A stretch of DNA of 64,000 bases. Origin: Gigaspora margarita. Its lineage: Eukaryota; Glomeromycota; Glomeromycetes; Diversisporales; Gigasporaceae. How positions within the stretch are numbered: the first letter of the stretch is position 1; each line of letters starts with the position of its first letter. The notes beneath the pieces are model-generated. The model made no database searches, was not told the origin of the DNA, and saw only the letters and a program-made list of their open reading frames with translations. Positions 22,918 through 33,009 of the stretch are shown here, in pieces. A program made the translations under genes and the position numbers. The DNA is taken from the NCBI GenBank assembly GCA_009809945.1, contig WTPW01002207.1, positions 41,788 through 105,787 of the forward strand, in the 5' to 3' direction.

Positions 22918-23719
22918 TAACTCAAAGAAAGAATAAAAAAATATTAGTATAACAAATCACACTATGACAAACTAAATATAGTACCATTCAATATACCAAT
23001 AGTACAGTGAGTCACACCTGCACAACACCAAAACAACAAATAAAATGCTAATATAACATGACAAAAGTTTAGCACCAATGACAAATATATTCTAGTAACA
23101 GTACCAAAATGTGAGACGTGACAGTCAGCTACCTGAAAAGAAAAAAGTTAATTAGTACTATGTGATACAAAATTGAAAATGAAATGCATGATTGAGAAGC
23201 TCAATACCCAACTGCCAACAAAGCCCAAAACTGTAAACTGAGAATAAAAAAGAATTGTTAGTACCACACAAACATGACACTAAAAACAAAGAATATAGTA
23301 AAATGAAAAAAATACTTAGTTGTGTAATTGTAGAACCCAACACCAAAAAGAAACACGAAACTGTAAGTTGAAGATGAAAAAGAAAATGTTAGTACAATGA
23401 ATCACACTATGACAACTAAATCAAAATACAATTCAACATACCAATAGTGCAGTGAATCATGCATAAAATGCTAAATACAAAAATTATAACACAACAAAAG
23501 CTTAGCACCAATGACAAATATATTCCAATAACCCAAATATGAAACATGATGGCCACCTATCCCAACTGACACCCATTACTTGGAAAGAATAGTTAGTTAA
23601 TACTGCACAAACACAAGATGAAAACAAAAAGACAAAAAATTACTTAGCTGTGCAATTGATAAAGGAGTATAGTGAAATAGAAATAATAACAATAATAATA
23701 AAAATAAAAAATATTTATA

Positions 23720-24440
23720 TAGAACTGATATTGTGCAATGGGTGGTGATCATTACCACTGGTTATTTTAATTATATTTCATAAATAAATAATATATGTAT
23801 AATAAATAAAATATATAGTAAATATGCTTTAAAAATGACATGTTTTATATACTTTATATATAAAGACTTTTTTGTGCAGTAGATTGTCTAACCAATTAGA
23901 TTGCAGATTCTATATTAATTATTAATTGGTTCTGATCTTATCATCCGGTGGTCTAATTAAACAATCTTTGGCTTATTTGGAATTATTTTGATGAGTTGAT
24001 TCAAATAGTAGTCATTTTATTCAATTCTGATTAGTAATAAAGTTATAATCACTTTTGTATAATTTCTATGGCTAACACTATATATTAAAGATCTTCTGAC
24101 TGTATTAAAAGAGTAATCCTAACTTTAACCCTAAACATGAGGCAAATTTTTTTTGTTAGTAGTTTTATAGACACTTTTTGTTTCATAGTTAGGTTTAGAA
24201 TTAGAAGCACCTTTTGATACAGTTAGAAGGTCTTTTATATATAGATATTAAGAATGCAATTTATGTGGTATATAAACATACTGGCCAGTTATAGCATTCT
24301 ATATAGTGTAAATCGATTGTTTATACAATTTTCAGAAATTTTAGAAAATCTGATGATATAGAGATCATGTGGATTTTAGCATTATCTGATTTTAGCATTG
24401 TTCCCAACAATAAATATATATCTAAAACAAGAGAGTAATA
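23720..24440. repeat. Right arm of 6.5-kb long-range inverted repeat
   Basis: This is the inverted partner of 17860-18500. It contains a smaller hairpin-like insertion at 24075-24245 (AAAGATCTTCTGACTGTATT left, ATACAGTTAGAAGGTCTTTT right) with a TTAACCCTAAAC word in its loop. Confidence 0.65.
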
Positions 24441-24449
24441 ATTTTTTTC

Positions 24450-25061
24450 TTAATATATTATATATATAGTTTTATAAAAATATTATAAAACTTGATATAA
24501 TATTTCAATAAAATATTCATAAAAATTTAATATTATTTTTAAACTATAAATTATAAGAAAATTTCTTAATTTACACCAGGTGTATATACACACATCCTAA
24601 TTTATGATTTACGAATTTGTTTAACATATAAATTATAAATGAAAAATTAGTGCTTAAGGTTAGGGTGTGGGTAGCTTTAGAGTTAGAGGAAGTTGTAGTT
24701 TATACTAAAATTTTGCAAGGAATATTTTTTGTTAGAGCTTCCAAAGCTATTATATAATCAGGATTTTAAGATATCAATATATGTGTGTACATACACATGG
24801 TGTACAAATAGCAATCGTCAAATTATAAATATTAATTATATTTTATAAAAATTTGGTATAATTTAAAATTGACTGATTTATAAAATAAAATTAAATAATT
24901 AAGTTATTAATATTTAAAAAATTTTTTAAATATGTTCAAACATTTAAAATATTATTAAATTTTTACTTTAAGTATTAATCCTTATAAAAAAAATCATATT
25001 TATTTAATATTTATTTTTAAAATACATATGTATGTGTATATATACATATATGCAATATGTA
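24450..25061. other. Gene-free AT-rich spacer
   Basis: Contains AGGTTAGGGTGTGGGTAG (24655-24672) and two GTGTATATACACAC/TGTGTACATACACATGG patches at 24580 and 24783 that look like a degraded inverted-repeat element. No gene was seen. Confidence 0.4.
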
Positions 25062-25063
25062 TA

Positions 25064-26141
25064 CAGTACCTACAGTAAGTATCCAACCCCAGATAACTTT
25101 CTATAGAGGATTTGAAATGATTTGAAATTTTTTTAGCAAAAAAATATCATAAAGTGATGATGAAATATTCGTGTTGGGCACCTATAATAAAACTTGACAT
25201 ACCTATTATAAACATACATATAGTCCTTTTTTTTTAAATTAATATAAATTTTCTGACAACGATGCAGTCAGTCTCAACGTTTAAGAGCTTTTTTGACTTC
25301 TACAGTCTTGTAGAATTTAAAAGAGACCTCAAACATTGATATGGGTTAGGCTGGCCTCAAAATTTTATAGCTGAAAATTTAAAAAAAAATCAAATAATTA
25401 TTTGATTCTGACAAAATTTAAACAAAAAATATTTTGACAATGATGTGATCAATTTAATGTTAAAGGGTTTTTTGAATTCTACATGTATATAGAATTCAAA
25501 AGAGCCCTTAAACATTAAGATTGATCACATAGTTGTCATTTAGGTTTTTAAAAAATTTTATTTCATTACCTTCCCAATGTTAATAATTGTTGCAGCTGAT
25601 GCTGAAAACAGCTGATACTAAAATTTGGGAATGCGATTTGAAAATATATGCCCTGCTAAAATCCATATATACTCTTTAATAATCAATTCTAACCCTAAAC
25701 CCTAACCCAACCCTAAAAAAAAAACTAACAAAATTACCCCAAAACAATTTTAAAAAATTTGTATCAAAATAGGTCAAAATTTCAGCATTAGCCATTTTTA
25801 GCATCAGCTGCAACAATAATTAACTAAACTTTATATAAAAATATCTTAGCATTGATATAATCAATTTTAATGCTTGATGGCTCTTTTAAATTCTATATAT
25901 ATGTAGAATTAAAAAGAGCCATCAAACATTAAAATTAATTATATTAGTGCAAAGATATTTTTATTTAAAAATTTAGGAGTATATAAAAACGCATGAACTT
26001 TATAATCATGTGATATCTTGATATAGAGATTAATCAGTCACAACAAAATATGGATAATCTCATCTGTAATACTCTTTATGCACTGAAAATTTTAAGGCAT
26101 TACCTGGAAAGTTACTGGGGTTGAACATATAGCAGGCACTG
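25064..26141. mobile_element. Tc1/mariner-like non-autonomous element with three hairpins
   Basis: The ends CAGTACCTACAGTAAGTATC (left) and reverse complement CAGTGCCTGCTATATGTTC (right), both followed by CAACCCCAG-TAACTTTC, are flanked by TA (25062-25063, 26142-26143). CAGTGCCT...AAGTATYC is a recurrent Tc1-type terminus. The interior lacks a transposase but holds three related palindromes at about 25256-25365, 25437-25548 and 25850-25960, each pairing a TGTTTAAGGGCTCTTTTGAA-like arm with its inverse around TACATATATGTA. A separate MITE (25587-25816) lies between the second and third. Confidence 0.8.
25587..25816. mobile_element. Nested MITE with TAA flanks and telomere-like core
   Basis: TTGTTGCAGCTGATGCTGAA at the left is inverted at the right (TAGCATCAGCTGCAACAA). 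TAA flanks both ends (25584-25586, 25817-25819). The core has CTAACCCTAAACCCTAACCC (25685 region). It is in the same family as 6920-7097. Confidence 0.8.
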
Positions 26142-26143
26142 TA

Positions 26144-27250
26144 TATTAGTTATATACAACTACTATATATTTGTATTATTAAGATATATATTGTTATTGT
26201 TGGTCAATATATGTAATTCTTTGTTGTTTTGAATTAAAACAAACTAAAGAACAAATATTCACTTAAAGTGGGCCTGAATTCCATATTTTTTTTTATATAT
26301 TTCCAATTTAATCTATCTATTTCCAATATAATTCTTTTATAAAAAATGCTAGTTGGCATATATATTTAATTGGTCTAATTTCTAATATTTATTTTGTATG
26401 AGTAAATATTTATAATGCTCAAGTCAATTTAAACAGTATTGTTTTGTTTTTGAATTGACAAGAACTATAAAATATTAAAATTTTAAAGATGTAAGTATGG
26501 TTTTTTTTTAAATCAATTACTGTAGTTAAGAAATAAATAATCTCTAAAATTGCTTTTAAAAATTTAAAGCAAACAACTATTTGTAAAACAATAGCAAGAG
26601 AATAATAAGATTTAAAAAAAAGTTACAAAACTTTATTTAAATAATATATAATTATTTTTTAGATTTGATTAATGTAATATATAGTGCAGTAATGTGTGAT
26701 AAGAATAAATTCAAGTTAGTATTAATTATCAGTAATGTGATTTATAAAATTAATATTTTATTGCAATATTATTGGAGTCTAGCCAAATAAATAAGATATC
26801 TTTTAGGAGGACCTCTCTTATTTTATTTTTATCAATTACATTAAAATTAGATTTTGCAAGAAAATTTGTCTGCATGATGTATTAAGAGATAATACAAAAA
26901 CCTGAATTAGATATACCTTATTTACTAAATTTTATTAAAAATATTAATTTAGATTATATAAAAAGGTTTTATATTATTTGAAAGTACAAAATAAATCTTA
27001 TTAAAAATAGCTAAAGACAAATAGTATATTAATAGAATTCTAAAAAATATAAAAAAGCAAGGTTTTACCAAAAATTATAACAAATTGCTAAAAAAAAAAG
27101 AATCTGCAAAATAATTAAAATAATTATAGGCTTTACTAAAAAAGATTTTTACTTGAAATAACTATTCAATTTTTTTTTGTTGTTTCTTTTTTTTGTTTAT
27201 TGTTTTAGTACAGTACTAATATTTATTCTTGTTCTTTTTTTAGTTTCAAA
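26144..27250. other. Gene-free AT-rich interval
   Basis: No coding frame with recognisable content and no clear terminal repeats were seen. Confidence 0.35.
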
Positions 27251-27257
27251 ACATTAA

Positions 27258-28107
27258 TCATATTATTAGTGTACTTCTCTTATCACTAGTGCTATCCAGT
27301 TCTTTTGTTATTGGTGCCATGTTTCTTATAATACAGTCAGGGCACATTCCAAATTGGAGATCATTTGAAATCGAATATCTAGAATGATCTACAAAATTTG
27401 GCAAAATTTGATTGGCTCTGTCACGTTTTTTTATATCATTTTCTATCAAAGGTTTTACAAGATTTTTACTTATACTTGTTACCAAATGATATTCAAAACG
27501 ATATTGTAAAACCTCTACTTTCGATCATCCCAATTAATCTCTGATTATAACTTGAGCTAAAAAGGTAAGTGAGACCTTAAGATCAGGATCTTTTGATACA
27601 AAATTTGCTAGTTGGAACAAGCGAACTTGTGAGCTTTGTCATTACTGTTGGGGTGTTGTTTGTAGAATCACCATTTATTGGTGTGTTTTTTTTTGGTTTA
27701 TTAAACTTTTTTTTATTAGAACTATGCTTTTCTTTCTTTTGTGCCATAGGTTTCTTGGACATAGCACAGTAGTTAGATTTTTTGAACATAGCACGGTTTA
27801 GTTAGATTTTTTAGACATATCACAGTAGAGTTAGATTCGGGACTTGTAGTACAGTAGAGTTAGCTTCAGGACAGGTAGAGCATAGTAGAGTTAGATTTTT
27901 TGGATATAGCACAGTAGTTATATTTTGTATATAGCATGTTGGAGTTAGATTTTTTGGACGTAGCATGGTAGAGTTAGATTTTTTTGGATGTAGCACTGTA
28001 GATTTAGATTTTTTAGATGTAGCATGATAGAATTGGATTTTTTGGATATAGCATGGTAGAATTAGATTTGTTGAATATAGCACAGTAGAGTTAGATTTTT
28101 TTGACAT
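27258..28107 (-). pseudogene. Decayed protein-coding locus with tandem-repeat N-terminal part
   Basis: On the minus strand a single frame from about 27650 down to 27258 reads as a coherent protein (SSQVRLFQLANF, SKDPDLKVSLTFLAQVII, then NLVKPLIENDI and FGMCPDCIIRNMAPITKEL). It is broken by TAA and TGA codons near 27520-27540 that could derive from CAA and TGG. Upstream, in a different frame, lies a Lys-rich stretch (27583-27789) and then 13-residue-scale repeats of the type KKSNSTVL (27820-28107) translated from the minisatellite. A CxxC pair (MCPDC) is visible; no family was recognised. I read this as a frameshifted pseudogene, but a spliced live gene cannot be excluded. Confidence 0.45.
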
Positions 28108-28350
28108 AGCACGGTAGGAGTTGGATTTGGAACAGAAGTTGGATTTGGGACAGGTAGCATAGTAGAGTTGAATTCAGAACAAGTAGCATAGTAGAGTTGG
28201 ATTCAGAACAGGTAGCACAGTAGTAGATTAGTAATATAGTATTTAGATTCAGAATTTATAGTATAATATTTATATTAGTAGTATAGTAGTTAGATTTAGG
28301 ATTTATAGCATAGTAATTTGGTTTGGAATTATTAACACAGTAGTGAGTAG
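27770..28350. repeat. Minisatellite, ~38-bp unit (GTAGAGTTAGATTTTTTGGA)
   Basis: More than ten degenerate units of AGCAYRGTAGAGTTAGATTT then TTTGGAYAT. After 28120 the units become shorter variants (GGTAGCATAGTAGAGTTG-). On the minus strand they read as KKSNSTVL-like peptide repeats. Confidence 0.85.
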
Positions 28351-28550
28351 GGTTTCGAAATTTGATCTGGGTTTGATTTGAGTTTGATCAAACCCCAAAT
28401 CAAACCAAACTCAAACTATAAATTTTATAAAGTTTGAAATCAAACCAAACTCAAATAAAAAATAATCAAACTCAAACCAAACCCAAATTTCATTCAAAGT
28501 TTGATTTGAGTTTGATTTGAAAGTTTGCAAACTAGTTTGAGTTTGAATAA
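28345..28550. repeat. TTTGAGTTTGAT inverted simple-repeat element
   Basis: GTTTGATTTGAGTTTGATC words at 28368-28390 and 28498-28545 are inverted relative to CAAACCAAACTCAAAC words in between. This is a small fold-back element made of a 6- to 12-bp motif. Confidence 0.7.
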
Positions 28551-28779
28551 TATAGGCCTTGTTTTATTTGTTGGTCTGTGGAAGGCATTCTTTTGTTAGG
28601 TGGTCATGTAAGTGTTTCTGTTAGATAGTCTTGTAAGTTTTTCTGTTGGTCTCATATTTCTCTGTTAGGTTGGTTCTTGTTTTTTTTTTATACTAGTATA
28701 TTAACTAGTTTTGCTTTATATTGTACTGCCATTATTTATATTTATGTTATCTAACAGTGCCTTCAATTTTAATGGTGTA

Positions 28780-29330
28780 GTCATTTTTTGGTGCTATGTA
28801 TTGTCATTTCTTGGTGTTTTACTGCTGCTTTGGTTGTGTCATGTATTGTTATTTCTTGGTATTGTAGTTGTTATGTTCATTGTTTCTTGGTATTGTAGTT
28901 GTTATGTTCATTGTTTCTTGGTATTGTGCATTGCTTTGGTGCTATGTATCATCTTTTCTTGATATTTGTGCATTGTTTTGGGTGCACCATGTATAGTCAT
29001 TTTTTTGCATTCAATTCTGTTCTTTTTTATAATAAAATATAATAAACAAAAAAAATTATGTAATTTTGTGTAAAAACTTGAAAATTTTGTTACTCCTATG
29101 ATTATTGTTTTTTGTTGTTGTGCATTGCTTTGGGCGTGCCATGTATCATTGTTTCTTGGTGTTGTGTATTGTTTTGGGTGCACTGTATATTATCATTTCT
29201 TGATATCATGTGTTGCTTTAGGTGCGCTTATTTTTTTTGCATTCAATTCTGTTCCTAAAAAAAAAACTTAAAAAAAATTAGGTAATTTCATGTAAAATGC
29301 TTGGAAATTTTTTTTTGGTATTCCCATGAT
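28780..29330. repeat. Degenerate tandem repeats and ~240-bp duplication
   Basis: CATTGTTTCTTGGTATTGT-type units recur throughout. A 31-bp unit is perfectly duplicated (28861-28891, 28892-28922). A larger block ending GCATTCAATTCTGTTC plus its AT-rich tail occurs twice (about 28920-29095 and 29160-29330). Confidence 0.75.
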
Positions 29331-29375
29331 CGAATTTGATTGGTTGGTCATGGGTGCATGCCATGTGAGTGCATA
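29320..29375. repeat. Solitary right end of the GATTGGTTG...GGGTGC family
   Basis: GAATTTGATTGGTTGGTCAT then GGGTGCATGCCATGTGAGTGCA closely resembles the right TIR of 52886-53492 (AATTTGATTGGTTGAATCAT, GGGTGCGACATGTCGTGAGTGCA). No left partner was found nearby. Confidence 0.5.
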
Positions 29376-29581
29376 AAAAACTTAAACCCAAGATATTTAA
29401 TCTCTTTATATATTTTTTGGGGTCATATCAATAATATCTAAAATAATACTATTTTTTATTTTCATTTAATAATCATTTTATAATCAATTTTTGGTGTTAT
29501 CAAAGTGATTTTAATTTGTATATTTACATTATAATAAAAAATTATATATATAAATATAATAATTAATATAATTATATATTA

Positions 29582-29968
29582 CAAGAAGTCTATACTCAAC
29601 AGTTATATAAAATGCTTCAATTTTTTAAATTGCTATAACTATTATTTAAGATTTTAAAAAATTTGACTAGTAACTTTGTAGAGCTATATTAGTTCTACAT
29701 ATGTGACAAATATCTTTTCAAAATCTTACGTAAAATGTTAAAGATTTTATTTTATATATAAATTTTAAATTTACATATAAATTTCAATTTTTTAAATACT
29801 TTAACTCTTTATAGTGATAAGATTTTGAAAAGTATTTGGCACACATGTAGAGCTAATATAGCTCTACAAAGTTACTGGTCAAATTTTTTTTAAAACCTCT
29901 TAAATAAAAGCTATAGCAATTTAAAAAATTGAGAACTCTTTGTATAACCATTGAGTGTAGACTTCTTG
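29582..29968. mobile_element. TA-flanked palindromic MITE, ~150-bp arms
   Basis: CAAGAAGTCTATACTCAACA (left) and its inverse TGAGTGTAGACTTCTTG (right) are flanked by TA (29580-29581, 29969-29970). The arms continue with TTGCTATAACTATTATTTAA, GTAACTTTGTAGAGCTATAT and CAAAATCTTA. The element is almost entirely stem. Confidence 0.9.
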
Positions 29969-29991
29969 TACTATATAAAATTTTATTTATA

Positions 29992-30186
29992 CAGTTGCCT
30001 CTTTCTAATCCAAATCTGGATAATCCAAACCCTTAATAAACACAATGAAAACCAAACATAAATTTTCAGAATTTTTGTAACTTTTATTATAAAGTTCAGA
30101 CTAGCAACATAGTAACTCTTTGAGAACAGAGCTTTTGATATTTTTACATATAAGAACAAATGGTTCAAAATAAAGAGAGTTGACTG
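29992..30186. mobile_element. CAGT-type TA MITE, 195 bp
   Basis: The left end CAGTTGCCTCTTTCTAATCC and right end (reverse complement CAGTCAACTCTCTTTATTTT) are flanked by TA (29990-29991, 30187-30188). It lies 23 bp from the preceding MITE. Confidence 0.75.
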
Positions 30187-30725
30187 TAGTATTCATTTGA
30201 CTAATAAATAATATATGTAAATTATTTTTAGTTTATAGCTATTTTTAAAGATCTTTATTATAAGTTGCACAGACAAATAGCTTTAATAGTATAGTTTTAC
30301 TTTTGCTTTAAAATCTTATAACTAAAACTATAGTTTGTTTTTTTATAGAAGTACAACAAAATTGCAATGGGATTTTAAATTTCTTTTGTTAAAAAAACTT
30401 TAAAATCAAAGAGAAGTTATTAAAAATATTATATTATATACAAAAACTTTATAAATTTGTAAAATATCAAGTTCTATTATATTACTTGTACTATAAAATA
30501 TAGACAAAAGCTATCTTTAGAGACAAGATTCTTTTTGATATTATTTTCTATCTCAAACTTATTCACGATATAGTATTTAACTTTCTAAACCGTCGCACTA
30601 TATCTCATGAGTGCAATTTCCTTTTATGAAGCCATTGAAACTGGTAATTAAAAGTAGAGCACTGTTACAATTTACTATAAAAAGGAATTTTCACATAGAT
30701 CGATCACAGCGATAGACTGATATCT

Positions 30726-30857
30726 ACTGTAGTTGGCATTTGGACTATGTCCATATTTTTCAAAAATATGGACATAGTCCATATATATGTCCAATTGAAA
30801 AATAACTATGTCCATATTTTGTCCATATTATTTTAGTTAGTCCAAATGCCAACACTG
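30726..30857. mobile_element. Short hAT-like MITE
   Basis: CTGTAGTTGGCATTTGGACT (left) and the inverse ending AGTCCAAATGCCAACACTG (right). The interior is repeated GACTATGTCCATATTTT in both orientations, resembling the subterminal words of the hAT element at 19501. Flanking TGATATCT/CTATATCT is an imperfect 8-bp TSD. Confidence 0.65.
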
Positions 30858-30879
30858 CTATATCTCATAAAATGTGGCA

Positions 30880-31110
30880 GTCACATGATAATTTTGACGT
30901 CAGGATCAGATGTAACGTAACATGATTAGAAAATTTTAAAAACAAACGTTCTGCATAAGAAACTATATATTTTGTGCACTAACAAAAAGTTTTCCTTGAG
31001 CGATTTTACTATAAATACTTCTAGCTTCTAACTTTAATATAAAAACTAACCCTAATATAAATAAACCTTGAGCTTTTAAAATTATCACGTAACTGCCAAT
31101 TTTTTATCCA
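30880..31110. repeat. Relative of the MULE MITE interior
   Basis: The order of blocks AGGATCAGATGTAACGTAAC, AACAAACGTTCTGCATAAGA, TTCCTTGAGCGATTTTACTA and CTAACTTTAATA matches 17050-17240, and more weakly 36830-36990. Confidence 0.55.
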
Positions 31111-31254
31111 CCATTAAATAACAGTTGTTCTTCTAACTTCATAAGCTCTTATTATTTATTTAGCAGTTTTGTAATTCTTATGGGGTAAATTTAGTTTGCA
31201 GTAATGCCACCTAAACTATTGCTTGCTTTATTTTTTAGTGGCAGATATTAATTG

Positions 31255-32680
31255 TTCAAAGTTGCTTTTCTGCTCTCGAAAATAGGAATTGAATCTTCAA
31301 TTTAAATCTTTTAATTTTTTGTTTTAGTTTATTAAAATCAAGATCAGCACAACCCAAAGCTATATTATTTAATTCCTGAAACTGACTAAGTGTAGGGGAT
31401 TTTTATTTGAATCAGCTATGATTCGATCTTTTGGTTATAATTGATCTTTTTAAGCAAGGGATCTTTTAGATTAGCAACTTCATATTCTAATTTGTTATAT
31501 TCGACTAAGAAATATGGCACAATAGTTTGTTCTCTTAAATACTCTGCTATTTTTGTCCACGCACCTGTTGGTATTTAGTAAATGAAAAAATCACTCTATT
31601 AAACTGTGTTTCTTTAATTAACAAAATAAAAGCTATTATCTTCGAGAAAATTTTTATTATTTCCAGATATCACTATTCTGCTTAATTTGACATTTTTTGC
31701 TAATGTCGATACTTTCTAGACTATCGAATCGAACAATGCAGTCAAAAGTGATTTTTCTGAGATTAGGAAAAGGTGCCAAGTCTATTTGACTTTTCATCTT
31801 TCCAGAATCAGGATAGCCATAAATATAAAGTACCTCATCCGAGAAAGAAGGTAGATTATTATCCTGTTGAAATTAGAGATTGTACCCGTATAAGGTTACC
31901 CGGGTAACCGGCATAACGCCCATTAACCGGGTCATGACCATTGCTACCCGGGTGATCCGTATTAGTTATCCGTAAACCCATGACGCAGCTTGAGTAACTA
32001 CAGCTGTTCTCATAAATTTTCCGAATGATTGTTTGGCCGATTCGATAAGTTTATGATTCGGCAGTGATAAAATTTTTGATTTGAGTAATTAGTATATAAA
32101 ACGATATATATTTTTAAATTCATAGCGAAAACTTCTTCATAAATGTAATATTTATGATCGTAATGTTTCACTAAAAAAAGGTACTTATTAATTAATAAAA
32201 GTTTGATAATAGTATAAAAACATTTAGCTTCACAATGCAAAAGATTTTTAAAAGCCAATACGAATATTCCATTATTCTTGTACTGTACGTAGATTTTAAA
32301 TGCTAAAATCAAATGATCAAGAAATCCAAAGATCCGAAAATGCTTGAAGATCTTGTTTAGCACGTCTTAAAATCATGATCTTTAATACCTATAAACCAAA
32401 AAGTAAATCTTTGGGTAAATGGGCATACGTAACAAACACAATCTAAATGCCGTAATAAGCAAAAAAATGAGACGTATATACTACATATCGATTTATATTC
32501 GGGTCACCCGGGTTACCCTAGTTGCCCGGTTTAACCCGGTAATGATTTTTTTGTACGGGCGAAAATTTTTGACGGGTACAATCTCTAGTTGAAATATATA
32601 GTTTCATTGTTGTTTTTTGATCACTTGCTTGATTTTAATTGGTTTTAAACGATTCCTTAATTTTTCGGCCCTCACTGACC
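31255..32680 (-). pseudogene. Broken paralogue of the 34515-35510 gene
   Basis: The minus strand encodes, in order, stretches clearly homologous to the intact protein: an N-terminal piece near 32588-32650 (DQKTTMKLYIS versus NQKTGTKHIIF), then PSFSDEVLYI, DLAPFPNLRKITF, LESIDISK, GAWTKIAEYLREQTIVPYFL, and out-of-frame matches to the TLSQFRELNNIVLGC and KQEIKRLKLK regions ending near 31255. Stops and frameshifts occur after the LESIDISK block and within the coiled coil. A 710-bp TA-flanked element (31876-32585) splits the N-terminal part. It lies about 1.8 kb from, and in inverted orientation to, the intact gene. Confidence 0.85.
31876..32585. mobile_element. TA-flanked 710-bp element interrupting the pseudogene
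   Basis: Perfect 14-bp TIRs GAGATTGTACCCGT start at 31876 and end, inverted, at 32585. TA flanks both (31874-31875, 32586-32587). Subterminal GGTTACCCGGGTAACC (31894-31909) is a perfect palindrome, and similar ACCCGGGT words lie near the right end. A minus-strand frame (32010-32363, 117 codons) has no transposase motif that I recognise. The target is confirmed by homology of both flanks to the intact paralogue. Confidence 0.9.
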
Positions 32681-33009
32681 ACAAAATGTAATTGACATCA
32701 AACTAAGGATTATCGCCAACATCTCGACACGAGGCGAGGGTGTGTGTTCACGTTTATCGATTTAACTATTTTTCTTGTTAAAGCGAGACGAAGGATAATT
32801 TTTTCACGTTGGATAGAGTAGTTTAGTTAGTTTTAGTGGTGTGTAATTACGATCATTAGACGTAGGGTATTTTTTTTCACGCTCACAACACATGTACCGG
32901 CTATCTAACATGCAGTATTTGGTATGCGACGTGCTGACATGCTAAGCAATATACGTATCATGTGAATAGCCAAAGGAAACAATGAGTTCAATGATCTACC
33001 AGGTGACCT

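Larger units (their letters stand above)
20920..23690. repeat. A-rich tandem array, ~420-bp unit, interrupted
   Basis: Three or more diverged units share ATAGTACAGTGAGTCACAC, TTAGCACCAATGACAAATAT, ATTCTAGTAA-AGTACCAAAATGTGA and GAAGCTCAATACCCAACTGC. They lie at about 20920-21390, 22921-23390 and 23395-23690. The Harbinger-like element (21394-22917) sits within one unit. The sister unit near 23230 preserves the uninterrupted site (ACTGTAAACTGAGAATAAAA). Confidence 0.75.

Noticed and set aside
25685..25712. True telomere or chromosome end
   Set aside because: The CCCTAA runs are short, degenerate and internal to a MITE, with unrelated sequence on both sides.
27770..28350. CRISPR-like array
   Set aside because: Units are degenerate with no constant repeat/variable spacer alternation, and the DNA is eukaryotic.
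32010..32363. 117-codon minus-strand frame inside the TA element
   Set aside because: No DDE/D or DNA-binding motif, and the element is far too short for an autonomous transposase.
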